A DNA stretch of 64,000 nucleotides from Sphaeramia orbicularis (Eukaryota > Chordata > Actinopteri > Kurtiformes > Apogonidae). The notes beneath the pieces are model-generated. The model was not told the DNA's origin, made no database searches, and saw nothing but the letters and a program-made list of their open reading frames with translations. The position numbers were made by a program, and so were the translations under genes. Location of the stretch: the NCBI RefSeq assembly GCF_902148855.1, contig NC_043978.1:32300686-32364685 (forward strand). The letters run 5' to 3'. How positions within the stretch are numbered: the first letter of the stretch is position 1; the number at the start of each line of letters is the position of its first letter. Positions 1-10,359 of the stretch are shown here, piece by piece.

Positions 1-469
1 GTAGTAGCTTATAGTACAGCTGAAATAATGAATAATATGCCATATGACATAAATTGTCAGGTGTTTCGATCATTGTTTCAGTAAATTGTAAATATTTAAT
101 GGATGCAGCTTCTCAAATGTAAAGATTTGCTGCATTTCTTGTACATTATTTCAGAGTTTTTTATGCATATTTTGAGCCCCCCCCCACATACACACGCACA
201 CACACGTTTAACCTTTTCCTAATTTTTCAACAATGACCCACTATAAATGCCTTGTCAAACTACTGGGTTTTTCCTGCAGACGATGACATCATTTCCACAT
301 CACTATGGAGCCTCTGAATGTCCAATGGGTCATATCTGACTGCGTTTTACCCGAATGATTTCAGTGCATGGATAGGATGAGTGGTTCAAAACTTATTAAA
401 CATTTTAGATCAGTAGATGCTCTTGGCTACAATGATCAATCTGTAATAATACACAAGAATTTATAATAC

Positions 470-508
<39 letters not shown>

Positions 509-1231
509 ATATGAGTCTGTAAAGTAACTGCAGTTTCTTGCAATAGATGTAGTGGATAAAAAGTACTATATTGCATCTGAGTAAAAAGAGTAAAAGTATC
601 CACCACCTCAAATTGTACTTAATTACAGTAGTGGAATTACTGTACAAAATAAAAACAGACCAGGCTGCTCCATGTAAATGATAAGTCAGTGTAAAGCCTG
701 TTCTCATTAGATTTGGACATACGGACAGTCTGGTTTAATTATTCACACATAAACTTGGGTAATGAACAGTCCCGAGCGTCAAGTCATACGAACCCACGCC
801 ACTGAGCAGGGCCGTACCGTGTCCAATAGCCCTGCTGGAGTAATGCATATAAATATAGCTCCTCCCACGCTCAGCCTCCTGATAGGCCCGAGCGTCTTAG
901 ACGGAAGAAACCCGCTCCATCTATGCAAAAAAAGGAAAAAAAAAAAAAAAATCTCCTACAGCTCCATCAGTCTGTTTCATTGATTTTTCTACAAGGAGAG
1001 CCAGTCAGTGTGGTATTAAATAGCATAAATGCACCTTAAATGTGCCAAATGTAGGTTATTATAGTTAAGCGTCAGCCGATGTTATTATAATGTAATAAAC
1101 CACATTGTTATACATGCATCAGTGCATTGTAATGTCCTGTCAACCAAGTAACAACTGGTAACAACCCATCCATGACGTGTTTGACACTGTATTTATTCAT
1201 AAATAAATGAGTGGCTGTGTTTGCAGCTTAC
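1..1231. other. Probable first intron of the rdh-like gene, with repeat fragments
   Basis: No coding exon is recognisable here on either strand. It holds a fragment of the TTAA MITE family described at 51825 (about 225-432), a 32-base T run (473-504), and AT-rich sequence. Around 815-860 a CCAAT sequence is followed by TATA-like ATATAAATATAG in locally CpG-containing DNA. This looks promoter-like, but no gene start could be tied to it. Confidence 0.4.
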
Positions 1232-1305
1232 CTTATATGTGATGAAAATGAAATAACAAGTAACGTCAGCGCTCCGAGGCCCGCTATGATAATTAAAAGC
1301 AACAT
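1232..1305 (-). CDS. Probable first coding exon of an rdh11/12-like retinol dehydrogenase (partial gene)
   Basis: Read on the minus strand from an ATG at 1305, the exon encodes MLLLIIIAGLGALTLLVISF then SSHI, and stops at a consensus donor (AAG|GTAAGC) at 1231-1230 in phase 2. The peptide is a hydrophobic signal-anchor followed by a short basic-leaning end. It has the shape of the N-terminus of human RDH11/RDH12, which ends in a similar Ile-Arg-Lys at its first exon boundary. Those enzymes are ER-anchored short-chain dehydrogenases that reduce retinal. In human, RDH11 is the immediate neighbour of VTI1B, and here the exon lies divergently just upstream of vti1b, which supports the call. The Rossmann-fold exons (TGANTGIG motif) would lie left of base 1 and cannot be seen, so identity rests on position and N-terminal shape. 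It could instead be another small membrane-anchored protein. Confidence 0.5.
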
Positions 1306-2165
1306 TATGCGACGGATCCGGGCTTTTCTGTCTCTTCCAGCAGGATTCCACTGATCTGGAGGCAGAACAGCTGATGTCAAAGCATAAAGGGGTGCAGAAC
1401 GTAGTGGAGGTGAAAGATTCCTCGAACTGCATTATGGGATTGTAGTTTTTAAGCTCTCAATCGTTGTCATTTCACTTTTAGAGTAAATTATGTCCCCAAA
1501 TGTATTTTTTTTAAATTTAATTTATATGTGCTTTTCTTTCTCATTTGATTAACTTTACTCATTTTCCACTGTATTATAATACGCTAGCTAAAATAACAAA
1601 ATCTATAAACGGAAACAAGATTAAATAAGGGATTAAATACATTTAGAATGCAAAAAAAATTGTCTTATGTTTGAATTTTTTTTTTTTTTTTTTTTTTAAA
1701 TATGTGCGTTTCTGTAAAACTAAGACGACTATTTTTAATGTAAATACAGTAAACGAAGTGAGTTACTTCGCAATGATGCGTCAAAAACTACACTGCACTT
1801 ACCGGAAAGAGTTGGTGAAAGCTGTCCGCGTACCGCCTGTACAAAAATAATTAATTAAAATGATTTTCGCTTTGGACTGTCATTAATATTATTATACTGA
1901 ACGAATAGCATCTTTTCTACGTAAATAATAAATTAACTGTTTTTCATGAGACTATCTGTCTACATGCCCAGTGTTTGTATATAATTTCAGCCGTTTTTCA
2001 TCAGGAGCTGTAAAGACACTTGGTCACGAGGACCATCACAAGGAAGTCCCGGGGATGTGATTATCGTCAAAGCAAACTACACCATAAACACAGATTTGAC
2101 TGCTCTTACTTCTGCTTTTTACTGTAAACGTCTGATTGTTACTGAAAAATACGCAGTGATTCAAA
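1306..2165. promoter_or_regulatory. Divergent promoter interval between the rdh-like exon and vti1b
   Basis: About 860 bp separate the two opposed start codons. The stretch contains an ETS-type ACCGGAA at 1801-1807 and no TATA box close to vti1b. The vti1b 5' UTR appears continuous with its first coding exon, because no splice acceptor is needed just upstream of the ATG. Both genes would be driven from here if the rdh call is right. The transcription start sites are inferred, not seen. Confidence 0.4.
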
Positions 2166-5029
2166 ATGTCATCGGAAGAGTTTGAAAAGTTACACGAAAT
2201 CTACAGATCTCTGTATGACGAGATTAAATTGATGCCGGAGAGAGCTCTGAAATGTCACGGAGGTAAATAAATAGTTTATCCCCATTTTGTTTACGTAGTA
2301 CACTGACAAAAGTAATAAATACATTTTTTTCTGCATTTGAACTAAAACGTGTGATCTCGCATTAACAGAGGAAAGGAAGAAGCTGGTGAGAGTTTTCGAC
2401 GAGAGACAGGGGGAGGCTGAGGAAGTGGTGAGCTGCTCACATTGGTTTTGGTTTTGGTCTTTCTGACAGATTGTATTTGACGTTGGTGATGGGAAACACC
2501 ATTATTAACACCATTATTTTTGTTGTTTACTTCTGTAAGACAAACATGTAATTCCTATATTTTCTAACCTGTCATTGACAGTAATAGTATAATAAGGAAC
2601 AAAATTCACTTTTGGTATATGCTCCCTGTGTCCTGAATCGGTGCTGTGCATTTTAAGTTTTATGCCATTGTATTTCAACCTGCTTACTTTTACAGAACAG
2701 TGAAAACTATTTTTACTCGATTACTAAGTGTAAAAAAAAAAACCCTAATAGTGACTTTCTTTTAATTGTACATTAAATGATAATAACATTGAATATAAAT
2801 TGTGCCTATTTGGTAGTTTGTAGGCATGCATAATCTTCTCTAATCTCCTAAAATATTTTGAATAGATTTTGCAAATTCAGTATCTATAATATAAGTAACT
2901 ATAAATCATACTTGTAAAATGAATAAATTCTCAAGCAATATAAAGTAACAAATGTAATTAGAAGCTTAAGCACAATACTGAAAGCTTAGCGATGCTGAAA
3001 ATGTATATTTTCACTATCGAGGGATTAAAAACACTTGAAAAGATGTGATATCTCTGGTGTTTCAGCTCTTTACAAGTTTGATACCACTGTCATTGTGTTC
3101 ACCACCAGTTCACAGAGGAAGGACTCATCTCTGTTCTTTATTTCTCTGGAATACAGTTACAAGGAATGGAAGAAGAGCTACGTGCTGCCCCTCCGTCTTT
3201 CCGAAATGCTATGAGTACAAAGTTGCGTCTATACCACCGGGATTCTCGGCAAGCTGCAGAGAGACATGAAAAACTCAGCCCCAGGGTTTGGCTCCTCTTC
3301 CCGCCCTGCTGAAGGGAGCCATCACAGCATCTACTCATCACAAAATCAACACAGTGTGAGTGACTAATTGCTGCAACAAACATCATCTTATTATCTTCAA
3401 AATGGTGTCATTGCTTCTTACATGAACTTGTTGGAGGTATTTCTTCTACTTACTTTTAAAAAATAAAGGAAAATATCATTGAACATAGTCAGTCCATCAA
3501 ATGAAGAGCAACTGATTATTTTCTCTCAAATTTAATAATCTAGGTTGGGAAAATTGGAACAGATGTTATAATACAGTAGGGAATATTCATTGGCTCCAAG
3601 TATCACATTCTCAAATGTGTTCATTACTGTATATGGCTAGTTCTTTAGAAATAGAAATTCTTTATTAATCTCAGGATGGGAAATTATTGGTTGTAGCCTG
3701 CACAGAACAGAGAGAAGACAAAGTGCAAGACAGTAACTATATATGCAGTTATATAATACAATAAATAGAGCAACGTCTTCAGAGAAAAAAGGAAAAAACT
3801 GTTAATTAAGTGTGGAGACACCTTTAATACAAGCACTCAGAAAAATCTGACTTTTATTCAGAGGATGCTTTAAAGGGACCATGTCAGGCTTCAGTTCTCT
3901 ATAATATATCTTGCTGACCTTTACAATATCTGTCAAGCACTACAAGTAAAGATGCAATATTCATTGACCTCACAATTTGATTGTAATGCCTGCACTGCCA
4001 GGTATCTTTGAATTAAAAAAATTCTCCGTCCTTTGAATTATAGGTGAAATATCTAAGTTGTTTCTGTCACATCAATGAGCATTCACCCTGATTTGTCCTT
4101 ACACCTGTGCAGACAAGCATGCAGTCCCAGAGAGCCCTGCTCCTCCAGGGTACTGAGGTCTCTTAACAATGCCAGCCAAGTATTGAGCGCAGCCAGCGGA
4201 TCGCTGCAGAGACCGAGAATATCGGCACAGATATCATTGAGGAGCTGGGAGAGCAGAGAGAGCAGCTGGACCGGGCCAGAAACAGAGTGAGCTGGGTTTT
4301 TTTAAATTTTTTTTTTTTAAATGGAGGGCTTTCATTGAACTGGATCATTCCTGAGCGCTGTCCAGCAGTATTCTTATTTTACAGACAAAATGTTTTCCGG
4401 TTTAATAAGATGACTTTTGATTTACTTGGGTGTTTACAGTTTCACTATTAAGAGAAATGTGCTTTATTGATTCCCCCTCTGTCTTTTTTGCAGCTTGTGA
4501 ACACAGGAGAAAACCTCAGTCGAAGTCGGAAAATTCTCCGGGCCATGTCACGGCGGTAAGTAATCCTTTTTCTAACCTTTTATTTGTATTTGTATAATGA
4601 CTGAGAATGGTGTGTGTATATTGAGTCAAGCCATATTGTGTTATAATATAACTTCTTGGTAGTTCCTTTTCGGTTCAACTGGACTGGTTTAGCTCTTTTT
4701 TTTGACAAGGTTTCATCTCTCATCCAAAAGACTTCTTCAGTTCTGTATGTTATAATATAACATACTATAGTATACAGCACACCAGTATTTGAAAGGTTGT
4801 CCACTTACTAGAGGTGTATTAAGTAACTTTATACTAAACTTCAACATATGAGCAGCAGTTTGTCCCTTTGTGTACGGCTGCTGAATGACACCTGCAGCCT
4901 TTGCTTATTGTTGTTTCTTCTTTTCTATTTTGTAGGATTGTGACAAACAAGTTGCTGTTAGGTGTCATCATTCTGATGGAGTTGGCCATTCTGGGGGCAG
5001 TGGTTTACCTCAAGTTCTTCAGAAAATGA
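2166..5029 (+). CDS. vti1b: vti1b, Qb-SNARE of late endosome/lysosome fusion; reading frame broken by three single-base indels
   Basis: Exons: 2166-2262, 2369-2427, 3157-3355, 4113-4286, 4494-4555, 4936-5029. The protein would be about 227 residues (human 232). It has an N-terminal three-helix (Habc-type) domain from about 5 to 100, a Qb SNARE helix (ETENIGTDIIEELGEQREQL, about 145-165), and a C-terminal transmembrane anchor from about 198 to 223 with almost no lumenal tail. VTI1B pairs with syntaxin 7, syntaxin 8 and VAMP8 in late endosomal fusion. All splice sites are consensus and phases agree. Exon 3 has one extra T near 3243-3244, so the literal frame ends at a stop in the same exon. Exon 4 has an extra G near 4157 and lacks an A in CCAAGT near 4178. 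The sequence on both sides of each change still matches the family closely. Consensus-sequence error is the simplest explanation; very recent loss of the gene is the alternative. Confidence 0.9.
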
Positions 5030-5910
5030 GTCATCTGCAGTGTGTAAAAACAGTCTGAGCCTGGACCGAGACAAAGCCTGGCTCTCCACATCTATCTTCA
5101 CAGAACTCTTCAGTTGCAATAATGTTGTTCTCGGTACACTGTTTCTCAAAGTGCAAATAAGGACAGTAAAGGGGTTCGGTCTTGGGAAGTCTGTCCATCA
5201 ACAGAGGAAGGTCATAAATGTGACTGACAAACTAATGAACCTGTATTGGACCAAACTTACAGAAACCCCCTTGGACCGACTGTATGCTGAAATTGCACTA
5301 CTTTTTTTTTTAAAGGACTGTTTCTTCAGTGAGGCCTGTGGAAGGATTTTCTGGACTGGTGTGCTGGCTTCTGTTAATCACAGATCAGATTCTATGGATT
5401 TCTTAAAGTCAGAATACAATCCACATAAGTAGTGGATGTTCAGGTTGCAGTACGTATGAAGTATTTGGGATGTTATTTATCTCAGATAGAGATACTTTGT
5501 CATTACTATTCAACACAATTGTATTGTTCCATTATATACAAATACTTAAATACAGAATGTGATGAAATGACCACCATTTGGATCTATTTTTATAGTATCT
5601 TCACGCCCAGTATTCAAGTTGTATTGCATTCATTTTAATGACCAAGTCTGACATATGTGTGAATGTGAAAAATGGCTGCAAACTTTTAGTACAGAGTCAG
5701 AGTATAATCTTGTTTGTTAATCACTGTATGATTATCCCTGTTACAGGTAAACCCAATTCTATATCTATATTTGGCAGCCTACGGAAGATTAGAGCTAATC
5801 TTTAACCTTCAGAATTTGTATTTGGTCTGATAGGAGCAGTACTTGGTTGCCAAACTGGCCGAGCTAACAAAAAACATCCGCTGTGGAGCTGACATCACCA
5901 TAATATATTA
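5030..5910 (+). other. vti1b: Likely 3' UTR of vti1b
   Basis: The sequence after the stop is unique-looking and has no coding exon. There is no clean AATAAA soon after the stop. ATTAAA at 5907-5912 is the first plausible poly(A) signal before recognisable repeat sequence starts near 6086. An AATAAA at 6602-6607 is the alternative but lies in repeat-derived DNA. The 3' end is therefore uncertain. Confidence 0.4.
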
Positions 5911-6085
5911 AAGGCTGAAGCTGCGGGCTGGCAAGGTAGTGCTGGGTAAACAACATCTGTTATCCCAGTGTAAATCTCAAATAATAGGTGATAAAGTTAT
6001 TTTAGTTCAGTGCTCTTGAAGTGTCCCATCTGCTGCTGTGTTTTTGTTCTGTAATGAAATCATGCCGTTTTGGTGTGATGCCAGG

Positions 6086-8620
6086 TGCAATAACAACTTT
6101 GGTGACCTACTTGTGGGGGTATTTTGCATGGAAGAAGCTACTGGTAATTAATTAGTCTTGACCAGAATGTTGCCTTACTATTCTGATGAAGAGGAAAGCA
6201 AAACGTTGGCGTTGTAAACAGGAGGGTACTATGGGTAGATGCTTAATACATTTATGTGATCACTCTATCAAATTAAAAATGCCACTTCTTCAATGTACGT
6301 TTGTGAATATTTTGCCATAAATACTTTTAACAACTTACACAAAGTTTAAAATATTCTTTTAGGTGCTTGGGTAACTTCTGTACACAACCACAGTGGAACA
6401 TTTGGAAATGAAGCAATCAAGATGTGGTTGAAATGTGGACTTTCAGCTTTAATTCAAGGAGTAAATATTGCATTAACTGTTTAACAATTACAATTATTTT
6501 ATTGTATTCCCTCCATTTTCAGAAGCTCAAAAGTAATAAGACAACTCACTCACATGCAGCTTCATGTCCAGATTTGAGCTGTTACCTGATTATTCTATGT
6601 CAATAAAGCAAATAAAAGGTCTGGAGTTGATATTAAATGTTTATATATGGAAGCTATTCAATGTTATTCTCAAAATGCAGTCCAAAGAAGTGCCGTTGCA
6701 AGTGACATTGGATGTCTTTCAACTGAAGAAACAAAATAAATCTGCCAGACTGAATACTTTAGGAGTGTCAAAATCAGCAATGAGATATATTGTATGATTA
6801 AAGAGAGAGAATGCATTGGTGAGCTCAGCAACATCAAACGACCTGGGAGAACGAGAAAGACAAACCCTTTTAGGTGCCTGGATATGTTGTAATGAAAATG
6901 TTCATGTAAATACTAGAAGGGTAAACATAGTATCAGTTCACTAGTACAGAGTCTTAAAATAGTTTAGATGTAAAGATTTGTGGCAGTGTTGAAACCTGTA
7001 ACCACAAGATCATGCTGTTACGGGTGTTCTCTATTCAGGGTTTGTATGGGTGCTGAAATCCTGAAAATGCTTAAATTTTAATGTTGTGTTTTCTAGGTTT
7101 GAAAAGTGCTTCAATTTTAGTTTAAATGCTTGAAAGTACTTGCAATTATAACTCTGTGATAATTTATTCTTATTATTAACTCTGCCAGGTTTGGATGTCA
7201 AGCCAAAGCTACTTACAGAGAGGTGACACATTTTGAAAAATAAAACTTTATGTCAAAAAAGAAAATTATTGGGTGATCTCAGGTCGACTCCAGGTAAATT
7301 TCTAACTAATCTTTGTCATGGTGCGAAGTGTGTCTGAAGAACGCCAAATGGCTTCCCTTTTTTGGCTAAAACTTCGTGTTCTTCTTTAATTTATGAACTT
7401 TTGCTATTATCAAACATAATTGTAGATGTTTATAGCATAATGAAATGCACAATCGTTGTGATAAAGATAATCATGAGTATATGTATTACTATAGATATGT
7501 ATTTTACCCCAGTGATAAGGTGCTGTGCTGGAAAAATTGGAAAGTGACCCCTAAAAGTGCTTGAAAAGTGCTTGAAATTAACCTTGAAAATGTGTACAAC
7601 CCTGTCGATTGTCACTGCTTCCCTAGCAATATTTTACTCAGACCTCATGCCTATAAAGTGGTCTTCTCATCTTACACCTGTCCCATAATGAGTACTGACA
7701 AACATATCGTGGTGTAGGTATAAAGTTACTTAGTACATTGTACTGTCAGAATTCTGACGCACTATGAGAAGTAATTAAGAAACTTGTCACTGAAAAAACA
7801 AGGCATTCTGTAAGATCATAAACACCAGATGCAATAACAAGTTTGTTGACCCTACTTGATGGTAGAGTTTGCATAGAACAAACTGTAATGATCGGCTTGG
7901 ATCTGAATGTTCCCTTACTGATTGCTTAAGAACATTGTTGTAAACAAGAGGTCATATGGGTAAATGCAAGGATGTACAATTTGCTCACTCAATCAAAAAC
8001 AATACAACTCCTTAAATGCACATGTGGTAATATTTTGCCACAATACTACTGACAACTTTCATAAAAGTCTGAACATTTTTTTTTACTGCCTGGATAAGTT
8101 AGAATGAGAATGTTCGTTGTAAATACTAGAAATGTGAGAGTACTATCAGTTCTCAATAATAGTTCACATGCAAAGGTTTGTAGCTGATAGTTCATATTGT
8201 TATGTTGAAATCCTCGTCCCCTAGATCATGTTGTTAGTGTAGTAATCTATCATCAGTAAGCCTCTATACTCATATTGTGTTCTTTATTCTATAGCAGTAT
8301 TATAAAAAAAATGCAATAACAGTAAGTATTATATTGTCAGAATCTTGCCAGTCCACAGCTGTATTAAACACTTTTTACTGTAAATGAAATAATGAGAGGA
8401 GGAAATAAGAAACTCATACACAGGAAAAAAAATGCCATCGCATTTATGGAAGACCAAAATATAAACTCTTGGTACAAGGGCAGCATTCATTTAGCGGCCA
8501 TATCATTTACAATTAGCATTGAAGTAAAGCTTAAATCTAAGCCACATACTCGCAGTTTTCAAGCCAATTAATACTGATGTATCCTGTCATTTCTCTTACG
8601 TACAGTAATTCCCAGTACAC
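6086..8620. repeat. Intergenic repeat region with a diverged direct duplication and a Tc1-like insertion
   Basis: A block starting near 6086 (GCAATAACAACTTTGGTGACC) reappears from about 7828 (GCAATAACAAGTTTGTTGACC). Matching landmarks follow in the same order: TTGTAAACA, a 'gggta(g/a)atgc' stretch, a 'tatTTTGCCA' stretch, and later 'GTAAATACTAGAA' (6903 and 8126) followed by an 'AGATCATG(C/T)TGTTA' stretch (7007 and 8223). The left copy is spread over about 930 bp because of an insertion around 6400-6880; the right copy covers about 420 bp. No gene was recognised. It separates the tail-to-tail genes vti1b and arg2. Confidence 0.55.
6665..6880 (+). mobile_element. Tc1-like transposase N-terminal fragment
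   Basis: Plus-strand translation gives LNTLGVSKSAMRYIV at about 6747-6795, the recognition helix of a Tc1-type paired HTH. In another frame it is followed by IGELSNIKRPGRTRKT (about 6819-6862), a variant of the GRPR motif that joins the two HTH units. No DDE catalytic part is visible. This is a decayed, truncated element lying inside the left copy of the intergenic duplication. Confidence 0.6.
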
Positions 8621-8636
8621 ATCATACACTGATAGG

Positions 8637-8642
8637 TTTATT
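8637..8642 (-). promoter_or_regulatory. arg2: Likely arg2 poly(A) signal
   Basis: The plus-strand TTTATT is AATAAA on the arg2 strand, 532 bp past the stop codon. It is the first canonical hexamer downstream. Cleavage would be expected near 8615-8625, giving a 3' UTR of about 550 bp (9173 downwards) with no other feature seen in it. Confidence 0.55.
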
Positions 8643-9173
8643 GTGAAATACAAAAGTAAACTCTAAGAAAATACAGTAACCACAGCTGGTCCAAAAGTGC
8701 AAACACATCATTTCCATTTCTTAACTACCTGGCACAGCCACAAAAAAGACGTCCCCCATAGGACTGTTAGTCATACCTCTAAGGCAGGTTCATCATCTTG
8801 TAAATCAAACACACAATAAATATGTGGCAGCCGTGTCGTCTAACACTTACAGTACATATACAGTAGGAGCAAAATAAGTTATAGGTATTGCTTGTGAAAT
8901 CGATCATATTCCGGTCGATACATACAGTTTCATTATGTCAGAAATTAGCTTCAGCATTATCAGTGTGAAATTTTCACCACGTATCTGTAAAGCCCTACAT
9001 GAGGCTTTTGAATTTAGACATAATTTTGGTTTCATAACACAATGTAGCAAAGAGATGAGAGTAAAAATTTCAAAACTCCAGATATTGTTAGTTCAGACAT
9101 TGCAGTCTCTTAATCTGAATCGTGGAATGCTCAGAGATGATGCTGATAAAGTTCATAGCTTGGCCTCATGCTC

Positions 9174-10265
9174 TCAGAGGCGGAGCTGCTCTGTGTCGTC
9201 TTTCACAGAGGGGATCTCATCGATGACCCCGTGAGCACCTTCTCTCGTCTGTCCCAGAGATGATGCGATGACGTCAACTGCTAGAGACGCGGTGGCCTCC
9301 ACAGCTTCAGGGTTTGCACCCAGGATGGGGTTTACTTCTACCAGGTCCATGACTGACAGCAGACCTAAACACCAAGCATGCACTGATTAGATCAAAAAGC
9401 CTGAGAGTGCAGGACCCACAATCGGCTACTTTTGTTGTAGTGGACTATGTAATAGTTTCAGCTATCAATCATAGTTTTTGGAGAAAAAAAAAAGTATGGA
9501 ATGGTTGCTGCCACACAACAGAGTAAATATAAAGGAAATAATGGGAAAATATTAAGTATAATGGAACTAAAACCAAGGCTTTAATAAGTTTTTTTTTCTT
9601 TTTAAATCTAAGTAACTTCCATTACTGTCTTAAGGACACTGTTCATCTGACCTGCATGAATAAAATACATTAAAGCGGGATGATTTTTTTGTTTACTTTT
9701 GACTGAATTTTTTAAAATCTCACCCCATCTGACAAAAAACATCAAAATTACGAACTACCTCTAACACTTAAACTAAATTAAATAGCAGATTAAAAACTGT
9801 CTAAATTAAAAACAGAGGTAAACTAAGCAAAAAAAAAGTCTGTTAAAATTTGTCAACTATCATATCTGTGGTGTGTGATGATGTGTACCTGTGTTATGGA
9901 TTTCCTCTGTGATGTAGATCCCCTCCCTGTAGGTCAGACCCCCGTTCACTGGAGTTCCTGTGGCAGGAGCCAGAGACGGGTCGAAAGCATCGATGTCAAA
10001 GCTCAAGTGGATCGGCCGCTGTTTTCTTTTGAAGAGGAGATAATAACGGTATATTTACACACAAGTATTTTATTGATAATAAATACTTTTACACAGTTTG
10101 GCATAGACATACCTTGCCAGAAGATGGTCAAGAGTGACTTCCATGACCCTCTGAATGCCAAGTCTGTCGATGTCCCTCATGGTGAAATACTGGATACCGA
10201 GGGACTTCAAGATGTGACTGTGAAGCACAAAATCAAAAACATCAACAACTATGGTACTTTTTTTT

Positions 10266-10359
<94 letters not shown>

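Noticed and set aside
815-960. CCAAT plus TATA-like sequence resembling a promoter
   Set aside because: No gene start or exon could be connected to it on either strand; it lies in what is probably an rdh intron.
5040-5432. 130-codon frame after the vti1b stop
   Set aside because: It has no splice context or family resemblance and lies in the vti1b 3' UTR.
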